A DNA stretch of 64,000 bases from Candidatus Heimdallarchaeota archaeon (GTDB lineage Archaea > Asgardarchaeota > Heimdallarchaeia > Heimdallarchaeales > Heimdallarchaeaceae): contig JAHLWR010000001.1 of NCBI GenBank assembly GCA_019057815.1, forward strand, positions 148,001-212,000. The letters run 5' to 3'. The position numbers were made by a program, and so were the translations under genes. The first letter of the stretch is position 1. Every line of letters begins with the position of its first letter. The notes below the pieces were generated by a model. That model ran no database searches and was not told the origin of the DNA. It saw only the letters and a list, made by a program, of their open reading frames with translations. This document shows, in pieces, positions 56,001 through 62,461 of this stretch.

Positions 56001-57943
56001 CAGAGGATATTATTATCGGTAGAAGATTAGCTACAGATGGATTATACAGAACTCATGGATTCGATAATTTTCAACTAGGAAAAAAGAACGGTAAATATGT
56101 ATTAGTTATTATGGAAAACAAATGTAATACTATGGGATTAGAATATTTACCTCGAAGATCTACAGAGTTGAAAAAAGAAATATATGACCAATTAATGAAA
56201 CTAAACGTTAAAGAGGAGTTTGCAAAGGATATAGCAGATCAACTGGTATCAGCAATTGATACAACGGCAAGTGGAATAGGAAATAACTTCTTAACAAAGC
56301 TAAAAAATGGGGATTTATTAGATGCATTAGTTAGGAGCGGGGAAATTGATGCATTCGAAATTAATAAAATTATTGAAGCATCTATTAAACAAAACCAACT
56401 TATAGGTCTTATCGAGAACGGTCGAGCTCTACAAGTGCTAAAGATAGATGATGTTTGGACTGTCCAGAAGGAATTTATCGATGAGATAGAATTCAAATTT
56501 GCCAAGACTAGTATGGATTCGTGTTCTATTACTATTCCGGGCGATATGTTCACTCCTACCCTTAGAAACGAGGGGGGCAAGATATTGTTCAATATTCCAC
56601 AGATTCCTGTCCCTAGTACAGCTGGTGCTGAAAAAGAAGCTGTTATTTATCTTAACGGGTTAATAAATGAAGCTATGATTGGATTTACTAAAACAAGTGA
56701 AGATTTAAGTTCTAAAACTACAACAGAAATATGCTCTATTTTTACTGAGATGAAAAATAGGATTTACAAAGAATTTACTAATTCTGAAGCTTTTAATGAC
56801 TTTGATAGTGTTTTTGAGGGTGGAACAATGAGGTTTCACCTTGAAACGTTAGGTATAGTAGGAGATGAAAGCGTCCAAGAACAATTTAAAAGTCTTTTTG
56901 ATAACCGTATGTCAATAGGTTATGATAGTAATCAACATCATACAGTACCTTATGGTATAAGATTTAAACAATACTATTACCCAAATCTGCTCACAGACGA
57001 AGAAGTTAGTTTTATAAGACGATGGTTTAATAATAATTTAAAGAAAGTAGACCTTTCCATTGCAGGTAACGAACTTGAAGTAAAACGCATCATTGAACAA
57101 GCTCTTATAGACGGTGATTGTAGCTTAACCAATACTCTTGTTGATTCGATTCTAAAAAGCTCAGATCCGTTGTTCAGTGTCCCAACCGGGAGTTTTTTCA
57201 GAGATGATAACACTGTAAAAGCCATCACGTTTTTTGATAAAAGTGATTGGAATTTAATAAAGACAGAAGCAGGTTTTACTCCAAACATTAATTTTGATTT
57301 AGTTAATTTGCTGGGCACAACGAGTTTAGAAGGACTCCAAAAACCAATAATATTTTCGGTTCAGAATAATGTAATTAATGGAAAATTTATAAAAAGTCCA
57401 GCATCTAGAAAATACTGGATAAACAGACTACTGGACTATGGTTTTGCTCAAAATAAAATTGATGCATTATTGAATTGGTTAGAAGGCGGTGGTAGAGGAT
57501 ATGGTCCTAACTTGTTAACAGCTAATTTTGATAGTGATGCTTGGAAAATGGTTTTATTATTATTGTTAGACCATAAAAATAATTGGGACGATGCAACAAG
57601 AACTATTATGCACGCATTACAAGAAGGTGCTACGAACATTGATAAGTGGCCAGGTATCCCCTCTTGGATGAGAAATTGGTTAAAAACAAATAACTTTAGA
57701 TTTGAAAAAGGTGCTTTTTGGATTACTGATGTAAACGGATTAAATATAGAGCTTCGTTTAGGAATAGCCCCTTTTGCGGATCATTTAGGCACCTCAATAG
57801 CTCTTCCTGGTAATAACCACTGGTTTAACGGTCTAATTGATAAAATTATGGAAGATGCTTACAAGCTTTTTCTATCTTTTCCTGGAGATAGTGCTAATAG
57901 TAATTGGTGGAAGTGGTTCACGCAAAACTGGCGAGGGCTGTAG
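44057..57943 (+). CDS. 4628-residue giant exported protein with internal membrane segments and a C-terminal nuclease-like region
   Basis: An N-terminal export signal (IIQIITTLFIISSLLIMDI) leads into about 2800 residues of beta-sandwich sequence resembling repeated LamG/carbohydrate-binding folds (for example FTTGTLEAYFSV and QTLTLTFKAKQW segments). Near 2866 there is one dockerin-like calcium loop (DLNEDGVVNATDA). An acidic, proline-rich linker lies near 3155. Hydrophobic segments occur at about 3309-3326, 3457-3475 and 3561-3606. The last 1000 residues are helical and soluble, with GEVAEDI (3979-3985), GFDNF (D4003) and VLVIMENK (E4020-x-K4022), an arrangement like PD-(D/E)XK nucleases. A NQHHTVPYG segment follows near 4295. 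Domain order recalls polymorphic-toxin or giant adhesin architecture. It is the last gene of the operon, overlapping the previous gene by 4 bp. Confidence 0.85.
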   Translation: MKKNQIINLITKKKRPIIQIITTLFIISSLLIMDISPYLISAENNDNYTFFYDDFMFTTVNSTAIWGGTRDIENGKLVVQEGRKAYAICSLDLWNGYTDLILKVAISLGQTSPSARIVVRDANTSEILFSDHPSNIHSVEINLLPFVDLTSTHLKLEIHGYVKFDIIKIYTPNLFLYNLLLDDNVEDVLVNEVSESSYLEDGQQALFRPYSRYVSFNPEAGRGSYLMETEDYFIPYFNDICLVGQIARMSFEIEDESAFDSTVRFVIEAKFYHGRAVEYKILADITERLDGYSTPIYIPLDSLKGQDVSFLIHIFPQLSLDSPLPYMAISYLGITAQASPKINGREFDAIDYSTKDVYTQITPATVNGEENLVLARDREGTIATYRTFIGTNYSHLSCDGFVLSEYLDESVSGAWSPDESGESLTFDLFEAKKGVITVQSDKFVFTTGTLEAYFSVFEYGVATGFIYKYEGSNEFWTIAVQKIEESRDLALLIHNHAIVDTIPLIEDISSDVSVKIIKNLFLDSYHIYVNDQLTFVRSHGTASAKVGFYYRVIDNTDFGQYYPAQFHSIDLFSVGKYDITRMYLTVQNPMKQETRIKVKESYSDESLYIREREIAEFLIPHTDGFETFVVHCIVPSIHNRITLELDTDVLVYVYQLGFLSYSSFGETRDACKYYKIAPSIIENDEGRRVFTEKIVIKDELEWVTYDMELQEGFFYIYADTTPDDNLEFEISIRPINASEYDLFTSIGTVYFLEKDSKTYGHHLFINSSTLENVPAELDIYEVKINVTSSDYPISVQSLATRSVSDKMAGDDYSNLLSDVEGWREEWDIDSSSYTYLDQTEWYTDVAFSALNGGPAENWFSPTIADYATNTFNDIFDFEEEDTEKFNGFYLSEGYTVNNGLLDVQLTDCTGTSCVMSIGANSDISLNTTKYYHFEITVRTNSDQNMRFYGIRANTDTGKTYGESSYILLHSELSTQRWFNQSWVTIKGDIPVEDRNIYQSIWLVFTPDDYGSESSINTTEHIYVEEVHFYSDDSLVSEENAFYTTLTSSENYIIERFLGNTIDVSVYPFLEMKIRSNNIETTTDVTIGVHTTSAGNGYASFDLTENWFYYRINLYQLFIQTYTTRYPDNDPSLITCFDIDKLLLSFEGEIDLSSIKIYSIAGWEYVPDVTDSIYSTAHLELEQETVFKLGTDSKLVYAVEVDEWSYYDGNYSYYLEFMITENQGKTVLLSLKDDNDNQFIDTIFVQDGNLYYEDWFEDIYSLNITVNTYRWYSFTLYSTEISDPSQHSYYISLDNNQTAEINYVDPSMNGNRIELNLTTTDSDLYLRRLTVSPFNISQTFSDGFEYKAQETILNIQWVLNNTVTSSNSYLTKINLADGGTIASSSSYLVIDENILLKYDLPDLEFLSPEDFYFWVTANVYADNLQIHINDDFILSKNENIGIEYFKDYRITTEDIGEYLSSISIVPLNDYAYIQFLTLWGNCTLFDYYTDFSDGNCTLDDWIGSSLPFITNTGDLSAQRSLGSSIDTFIHHYNMPFTDYVLTATVNSSSGIWSGDYCTVTTGLVFHSQNKNIERLNYFTGYYLKYIWIYEHPGIYESKQLQLWNYATSMDDILIESWSIPYNDINYKKAESSFGISVTYVNESFFIIEPFVDEIVVGREIIEDSSRIYSSGYTGICYDMLTSDTHLPKGVINSFSVFHKYYYPTSERLILGVNDKDNAFIVGKLYIDEGIFQTETLDLSHQQTLTLTFKAKQWNTRMFIGLYQDSQQYGFKFYNGDVYKITNGGSTLLVNDWFKNNTFRTIYVTLVFGLDNDFNIFNMQLFTDKSFRPDIGDPLYISFNNTLSDSVFRISTLESLEFSYADIIVDSIECGGIYPVDIEFDDGSTTHTIRGSGEIAEYYLQASAQGSLKIDSTAEEAIMFRDFYVVEEYNTTLAFRYLSPGHHDELYQIIIYDQGEAYLQVGIVSTVDNKEEIMISVNNGQSMHILLLFEVPYYQWIDVSITISPLLTVTADISYQGVRESDSADITYYLEENCYHNVKIIKPSNITDLPLYLKNLRIYSGAGFSSDFGNGEITGWTLNTNSLFVHSTDVEDRPTELYVFAEPLGGWVDLTVSVDDGQYSLTTRLQVEDFETLRPYVVPLPWGFDTTTVHKYTIIANGILTLYSLSFLQTLLINDWLVVQPFDNVTNEIQDEFTQIGYLIEDFESDTFDYMEVVSDPEGFGNVGKVIGNEPFVLTAYDTERISDLSFYYKWDWDGVGEPKPGNIMLEFEVKNRDGDTREVTLIITPVISSHPSGIIFDYNVVTLHSDYDNMHAFFNYVPNSWQHVFITPNDFVLYAGIDTASSQIKTNKWQTYSVDCLTMKKTILEEEYYIDDISIYYEDENILAPFAKSYIRTQRLNQGNEGVWVPNQVNSLGFLDFSRISSDTSMAATEDASFVLECDKAAGAIIQITTTNPFLLFQGGEKIGQGVLTSPSEPMNYYIDVYLYEGINRFVIRSFHKGSGTFPWQIRTKIATTTNVRIVTSTYQAQDKDMLSTDGNYPISDWLVSDRPVNFGGLDYVGVGDDPYDRLEKDTGHYFSTRAFPYPGEQMNYTTIANGNEVTEWVGLNDFYNETGVMNYVESMMNKTSIETSDKIIYYTNLHFLQDIDDNILKIKVYYDPTSLIEAIYYDGQYVYGSLGEIGYTEVIEGIEKFYSDITITALDDGSWILNIPLSPNWNKFCYDLEEAAPVRHGYALEIGEMSTCDIPVTTNPIARGIHRLAIVLRAPGVLGSIPSNIFDIQANLTNFDDTMNAFTGITEYISTKQALPENGLMMQLDGKYRTIPSQGLMNGKKPYTGKKVLESQSFWDGIKYHSLRIVLIGVDQYGVYEDLNEDGVVNATDAVGLASYMVILDAGTKHEETSLVQHMIGPEGTGGTSSQPTKLCPRFSIISSSLGTNIFESSNIRLSHNSQTTDQEPFAITLQFSKDQFNSLEISSNRLNTAVPSEQELLDFISNTTDIIKVQFSLSTPIILSSDDSVLTLDSDEIVFNIGEHTFSYDRQLQKLRLYYTDKRDEEEISIQLATQVISHRDAYSIHKSYHKIGQVGGFAIYDINKIQQISEGTIVAPSHVSLGLFDYISNILKPVLGTKLTTVEGIESSIKAWKNGRTPPKYIVVPGPDRDIELPEPVDGNDPNHENPEEDLPPGTTEESFEGNTNGVAADVEIDPEQVLIDTIVTSLNGIASELQKDPLDISAGVISWALDLMDADPDEILDKLNDAQFNYLANACVWFSNLWNTIMNFFENLGKEIWEFMKMLAQIYIKIISIQAGIIMDLFRVFLLFIFSIIFGTNVGLHDTSELRYVSGGDYIFDEVTAQNFPHVYKLDHVIDVATGKTDLEGELTDEEIEERAKIDVQQGQGNDANPNSVKNVFLEIGIENSDEVTDLFFGKSKWVHSVEDGDEWDHYFGLRKHLSLFGLDLFSENTFILICEIVIGILPITAIIQDTKDSILEPMKFFRIFARIMIPLDITELFGNVLAQVFGGMKDWCAGTGLGKALGGIRDFIKNIFNRIGKFLKETLGPILKKFAKYGMILFIALLCLVTVVLIPMSGIVLLGLGTALLLVLGFVTFLVAAFKFLKTRIMKPIFDLAMGALKPVMDAIGNLIKKLFKSAKNAADIVGVTAVAKKTKVGFKALLTKTKDLILDIFGYIWQKITRLWEIGTWKPWKNKRMPWCIACYSNAAKKVLNTQFDVLRKADVKSRYMQILWERIGDLNWAKFNDMTPDEKYLVQEFARIIEPDIILDNIDHIDGAFKKGGLFFDDNGDVISNLDNNRWTKSVDAFASTWFDSTGNSMSKGIIFDYLKKLQKQIGENPDKTDFIDDFIKKTDDVDSLKALCMKPNLIDDLLMTGNEVNDDFVSIIKKHADDRLDALIDTNGNFAKTIGEEITTKEAESYARVLLFTAGIDEARSMDKSDFERFQKVWIVLHGETDEFRNPVKLIDPDNDYGIGEVAEDIIIGRRLATDGLYRTHGFDNFQLGKKNGKYVLVIMENKCNTMGLEYLPRRSTELKKEIYDQLMKLNVKEEFAKDIADQLVSAIDTTASGIGNNFLTKLKNGDLLDALVRSGEIDAFEINKIIEASIKQNQLIGLIENGRALQVLKIDDVWTVQKEFIDEIEFKFAKTSMDSCSITIPGDMFTPTLRNEGGKILFNIPQIPVPSTAGAEKEAVIYLNGLINEAMIGFTKTSEDLSSKTTTEICSIFTEMKNRIYKEFTNSEAFNDFDSVFEGGTMRFHLETLGIVGDESVQEQFKSLFDNRMSIGYDSNQHHTVPYGIRFKQYYYPNLLTDEEVSFIRRWFNNNLKKVDLSIAGNELEVKRIIEQALIDGDCSLTNTLVDSILKSSDPLFSVPTGSFFRDDNTVKAITFFDKSDWNLIKTEAGFTPNINFDLVNLLGTTSLEGLQKPIIFSVQNNVINGKFIKSPASRKYWINRLLDYGFAQNKIDALLNWLEGGGRGYGPNLLTANFDSDAWKMVLLLLLDHKNNWDDATRTIMHALQEGATNIDKWPGIPSWMRNWLKTNNFRFEKGAFWITDVNGLNIELRLGIAPFADHLGTSIALPGNNHWFNGLIDKIMEDAYKLFLSFPGDSANSNWWKWFTQNWRGL

Positions 57944-57963
57944 GCTTTTCTATCTTCACCCTT

Positions 57964-59403
57964 TTATCTTTTTTTCTTTTTTTCTAAAAAATGTTCCACT
58001 TCTAGTAGAGCATGTTTGTATGGTTTTAGTAACAAGTGTTTATTTTCATCACTAATTTTAGAGATTCTGATAATTTCATCTAAAATTTTTTCTGATGACC
58101 AACCGCAAAGTTTGAAATAATAGATTATTACAACAAAAGGTGTTTGAAATTTTTCATGTTTAATGAACAAGTCTAAGTCAATAGAAAATAACGATTCACA
58201 AACACTGACGATTGAACCAAGTATATGTTTATCTTCTGGTAAAACGACACCTAATAACTTGTTGATACTGTTACATAAGGCCAAAATAGTATTAACCATT
58301 GTATAGTACAATCTACTTCCATACGTTCTCAATAATTCTTGGTTGCTTTTGCGATCTCTATGAAAGATAAGAGTTCTGTTGATGTCGTCAAATAAATCGT
58401 TTAATATCTCAAAAACGCGTGAATCTAAATATTGTCTCTTATTATTTAGTGTACGAATAATTATAATTAAAGGTTTAGATGCTTCTACAAAAGCCTCCCT
58501 AAGAAAAAGGGAACTGAAAAAACTGACTAAATCATTTATAATATACAAAGACAACTCTTTTCTGTCAAAGTCGAGAGTTTTCTGAGAGAAAAGTTTTTCA
58601 AGATATTCTTGCCTATGGGCAAACCGTTGAAATTTCGGTTTTTCCTCACCACCAAGATCATCGACATGGCAACACATGGTAAATATCGATATTAGTTGTT
58701 TATAGATTGTAGTTTTTGAGTCTTCGTCGACCATGGACATTAAAGTTTGCTCAAAAAAAGATATTGTTAGATTGAACATTTTTTTAAATTCATCATACAA
58801 AGATTGGGTAATAAGTGGTGTATAGTTAGTGAGTAATTTATTGTTTACTATCCAATGGTGTTCTATAATTGCAATGGTTAAATAAGCATAAGAGTAACAC
58901 ATGATGAAAGACTTACTCATACAATTCTCAAATTTATTATTGAACATTCCGACTTTTTCAGTAAAATCCTCAGTACCTGGTATTATTCCAAACCATTCAA
59001 GTAACAAAGGTGGGCTTTCTTGCGAAAATAATAGTTCTACAGTAGGGTATGCATAAAGTTGTGTTTTTAAAATTTCTTCTATCAAAGGAAAAAAACTCGA
59101 TTTTTCAGGTATTTCACAGTATTGAGACATATATTGGATAAACTTTTCTGTTTTTTTGTTCCAAAACTTGCCTAAATCATGATCTGTTCCTTTTTGCTTA
59201 TCTAACTCTGTTCCGCAGACATAACATTTATCGTCCTCTTCTTTAACCTCATTTTTACACTTTTCACAGTATAGTTCTCTGTTAGGTAAAGGTAATATTA
59301 TTACTCCACAATGGATGCAAAATGTTTCTACTACCCTTGTTGATTTGTTACAATTCACACATCTTGTCATTATATAATTGTGTTTTTTATCCTCTTGTAC
59401 CAT
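57964..59403 (-). CDS. Double zinc-ribbon protein with a long helical domain
   Basis: The ATG at 59403 (479 residues) is preferred; a TTG at 59421 adds six residues. The first 75 residues hold two CxxC zinc-ribbon pairs: CVNCNK...FCIHCG, then YCEKCKNE...KCYVCG. A linker follows, and then about 390 residues of helical sequence without recognised motifs (many Phe/Leu-rich helices such as LIKQ and VSFFSSLFLREAF). Double zinc ribbons are common N-terminal modules in archaeal regulatory and membrane-associated proteins. It is convergent with the giant gene, 20 bp away. An immunity or accessory role for the giant is conceivable but has no direct support. Confidence 0.7.
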   Translation of the reverse strand: MVQEDKKHNYIMTRCVNCNKSTRVVETFCIHCGVIILPLPNRELYCEKCKNEVKEEDDKCYVCGTELDKQKGTDHDLGKFWNKKTEKFIQYMSQYCEIPEKSSFFPLIEEILKTQLYAYPTVELLFSQESPPLLLEWFGIIPGTEDFTEKVGMFNNKFENCMSKSFIMCYSYAYLTIAIIEHHWIVNNKLLTNYTPLITQSLYDEFKKMFNLTISFFEQTLMSMVDEDSKTTIYKQLISIFTMCCHVDDLGGEEKPKFQRFAHRQEYLEKLFSQKTLDFDRKELSLYIINDLVSFFSSLFLREAFVEASKPLIIIIRTLNNKRQYLDSRVFEILNDLFDDINRTLIFHRDRKSNQELLRTYGSRLYYTMVNTILALCNSINKLLGVVLPEDKHILGSIVSVCESLFSIDLDLFIKHEKFQTPFVVIIYYFKLCGWSSEKILDEIIRISKISDENKHLLLKPYKHALLEVEHFLEKKKKR

Positions 59404-59421
59404 CTTTAAGTCCCCATACAA

Positions 59422-59752
59422 TCAATTGATATCTCAATATTTAAAACACTTGTATTTTTACTCATTTTTCTCTCCTTCTTCCTTTCATAGATTTTTATCT
59501 TATTTCCTTTTTTAATCACCAATTAAACTATATTATTAGTAAACTTAAGCTTTCTGTAGCAAAATAGTCTTGGTTTAGTGAAAGTAATGATTGGATAAAC
59601 TAAGCTGCTTTTTTTTAATGAAGCTTTTATTACTCCTTTCTTTTTCTCTATTTTGGATTTAGTAGTATTGATTTCCAGACAATAGATTTATAAACAACGA
59701 ATTACTTTTTTATTTGACCATCTTCTTTTCAAACCACTAATAACTATGGAAA
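59422..59752. other. 331-bp divergent intergenic region
   Basis: This region separates the leftward zinc-ribbon gene from the rightward peptidase gene and should contain both promoters. A TTTAAATATTG stretch near 59437 on either strand could serve the zinc-ribbon gene. TTTATAAA at 59687 serves the peptidase gene. I see no gene or strong palindrome in between. Confidence 0.4.
59687..59694 (+). promoter_or_regulatory. TATA-like box for the thioredoxin/metallopeptidase gene
   Basis: TTTATAAA is 59 bp upstream of the GTG start at 59753, a spacing that leaves a leader of about 30-35 bases. It is identical to the element at 26379. Confidence 0.45.
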
Positions 59753-62461
59753 GTGGTAAAATTGAGACAATCTCCTATAATTTTTAATAAAAAAATTATT
59801 GCTTTTATCATTTTATCCATAGTTTTAATTGGTGCACTTGTCTCTGTTATTATTTTCAGTCAGCGACCTTGTCTTAACTGTTCATCCAATAGTGATAATA
59901 ACACTACAGTTACTACTTCTCCCTCTTCCAAATGGGATAATATCTCTTTCACTCTTATTAATGAGAGTGTTAGAAATATTGAAGATTTTGCTGATAAAAT
60001 CCTTCTTTTAGAATTTTCTTCTTCTCAATGTATTGATTGTCTTGATCAGTTACCTATTTTGCATAGTTTCTGGGACATTGTCTCTGAGCAAAATGACAGC
60101 ATTATTCTTCTTACTCTTTTTATTGACCTTTCTACTCAGGGTGACCTTGTCGATTTCTACATAGAACATAATGTTACTTGGTTAATTGGTAGAATTGATC
60201 AAGATACCTATTCTTCTTTGGGTTATTCTTTTATACCTAATTTCCATTTGTTTAATATTAATAGTGAGGAAATTAGCACAGCTCAACACACCTTAACAAT
60301 TGAAGAATTGTGGGATTTTATAGACTCCCCTCTTCCCTCTTTCTATTATTCAAGTGATTATATTTATTATACTCGTAAAGAGGAACTTTCAGAACGTTCT
60401 TCTTCTATTGTACCAAACCTTTCATCCTTCTCTTCTTCTTACTCTGTTGAATCGTATGAGATAGGTGACTCTCGTCCTTTCTATTGTCTTGATACTACTA
60501 CTTCTTACAGATCCTTAACTGCTCAAGTTGTTAATGTTTCATCTCATGCTTATTTCTTCGTTGAAACTGCTCTTATAGATATATTTGGACTTGAGTTATT
60601 CCAAAAGGATATTTCGGAAGATTTAGATATTTTTGAACAAAGTATCTATCCTGTTGAAAATAGTGTTTTTGGCAATATTGAGGGAAATTTAGGTAATATT
60701 GGAGACGGAAAAACTATTATTCTTTACTCTAATATCCCTAATGGTTGGGCTGGTTATTTTGATCCATCTAATGAGTTTAGTCAAACTTATCTTGACAGTA
60801 TTGGTTTAAGTGAGCGTAAATCTAATGAGTGGGAGATGATTTACCTTGACTACCTTGAACATTTTGAAACCACCCTTGCACACGAGTTCCAACACCTTAT
60901 ACATTTTAATCATGATTCTAACGAAGACAGATGGTTTGATGAAGGATGCGCAGAACTAGCTGGATATCTTACCCAAACTATGACTGCAGAACAAAGTAAT
61001 ATCTCATATTTTGCTGATATACACTTCAGAAATGATTATGATGATTCTCTTGTTTTTTGGAATTTTTATTCTTCCGGAGGTAAAGACACTCGAATTGATT
61101 ATGGAGGAGCATATCTTTTCCTTTTCTATTTATACGAACAATTTGGTCCTTCTTTCATTCAAGAAATGGTCAACTCTACTGCTTCGTCTGTTACTTCCAT
61201 AAACTCTTATCTTTCTTCGTTAAATATGACTTTTAACGACCTTTTCTTTAACTGGCAGTTAGCTTTATTCTTAGATAATCCTGCAATAGGAGAAGGAAAA
61301 TATTATTTCAGAAATATGGATTATACTCTTTCTCCTTTAGATTATGTTAGCGAAGAAACTATTCATTACCTTTCTGTCCCTTATTATGGTTTTTATAGTT
61401 CCTTGGTCGATTTTACAGAAAAAGAATTAGATATAACTATCGATAATGCTAACCATAAAAAATTAGGTGTTGTTACTCTTCACTATAACGAAGATACTCT
61501 TATTGACATTCGAACAACGTTAACAACTAATACAACTATCAATGTTTTTTGTCCTGCGACAACTACATCAGTTTTAATTAGTATAGCATTGATTGATGAA
61601 GTTTATCCAACCAAAACAGGCGATGAAGGATTAGGAGAAAAAGTTTCTGTATCTCTACGAACTATTGATCCTTACAAACTTCTTCTTCTTAACCCAAATA
61701 TAGATCTTAATGACACCCATCTAATTGTTGAAGGTTTGAATATTCTGTTCATAAACGAGACTGATATCTATTATTCTAATGGAGAAGATTTCGTTTCAAT
61801 TAAATTGAGAGGAACAGGAACAACTGTAGAATGGTTATTGTTCTTTGATGAAAATAAAGGTTTCTGGAGGGGAATATGGTCTCTTTCTTCTCTTCTTCCA
61901 GGGGTGTATGAATTGATTCTCCATGCACAAACAGGTGACTATGAAATAGAAAGGGTTTTAGAATCGCTTACTGTTCCCTTAAAGATTAATTTTTCACTCC
62001 CTTATATCTCTTATAATAACGTAACAAATGTTCTTACAGTTAAAGTTAATATTACTATCTTCCCGGTAGCTTTTATTGATCAAATAATAGAAAGAGCTGA
62101 AGTCAAAGCCTATCTTTATGACGATAATAAAGAATATGTACTTACTATTATCCTTGCCACCGTTGATTATTTCCAGTGGTTTGCTGAACATTATTGTACA
62201 AAAAACACTTTATTACAAGGGAGATATTATACTCAGATTTATTTTATCTATGAAGGTTTAGAAGATAGTCCTCACTCTTTTCCTTCAAACAGAATATATC
62301 TTTCGTATCATACTGAAGAGAGTTCATGGAGTTACTTATTTATTGATAAAATAGCAGTAACATTCTTTATTCATAATTTAGTTGTGAGGATGAAAAGAAG
62401 AAAGATGAAAAAGGTAATTGGTGAAAAAAATGGTAGTTATGGAGGAAAAGAACAGTATTAG
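59753..62461 (+). CDS. Membrane-anchored thioredoxin-like / zinc metallopeptidase fusion protein
   Basis: The GTG start gives 902 residues. An N-terminal membrane anchor (IIAFIILSIVLIGALVSVIIF) is followed by a Thr/Ser linker and a TlpA-like thioredoxin domain at about 60-205, with redox motif SQCIDC (C93, C96) and the family's cis-Pro region near YSFIPNFHLF. A gluzincin-type peptidase domain then shows LAHEFQHLIHF (H377-E378-x-x-H381) and WFDEGCAELAGYL with the third ligand E397. This pattern is seen in M30/M6-like secreted peptidases. The C-terminal 300 residues are beta-rich and end in a basic helix. Both catalytic modules would act outside the membrane. It overlaps the CPBP protease gene by 32 bp and is probably cotranscribed. 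Confidence 0.82.
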   Translation: MVKLRQSPIIFNKKIIAFIILSIVLIGALVSVIIFSQRPCLNCSSNSDNNTTVTTSPSSKWDNISFTLINESVRNIEDFADKILLLEFSSSQCIDCLDQLPILHSFWDIVSEQNDSIILLTLFIDLSTQGDLVDFYIEHNVTWLIGRIDQDTYSSLGYSFIPNFHLFNINSEEISTAQHTLTIEELWDFIDSPLPSFYYSSDYIYYTRKEELSERSSSIVPNLSSFSSSYSVESYEIGDSRPFYCLDTTTSYRSLTAQVVNVSSHAYFFVETALIDIFGLELFQKDISEDLDIFEQSIYPVENSVFGNIEGNLGNIGDGKTIILYSNIPNGWAGYFDPSNEFSQTYLDSIGLSERKSNEWEMIYLDYLEHFETTLAHEFQHLIHFNHDSNEDRWFDEGCAELAGYLTQTMTAEQSNISYFADIHFRNDYDDSLVFWNFYSSGGKDTRIDYGGAYLFLFYLYEQFGPSFIQEMVNSTASSVTSINSYLSSLNMTFNDLFFNWQLALFLDNPAIGEGKYYFRNMDYTLSPLDYVSEETIHYLSVPYYGFYSSLVDFTEKELDITIDNANHKKLGVVTLHYNEDTLIDIRTTLTTNTTINVFCPATTTSVLISIALIDEVYPTKTGDEGLGEKVSVSLRTIDPYKLLLLNPNIDLNDTHLIVEGLNILFINETDIYYSNGEDFVSIKLRGTGTTVEWLLFFDENKGFWRGIWSLSSLLPGVYELILHAQTGDYEIERVLESLTVPLKINFSLPYISYNNVTNVLTVKVNITIFPVAFIDQIIERAEVKAYLYDDNKEYVLTIILATVDYFQWFAEHYCTKNTLLQGRYYTQIYFIYEGLEDSPHSFPSNRIYLSYHTEESSWSYLFIDKIAVTFFIHNLVVRMKRRKMKKVIGEKNGSYGGKEQY

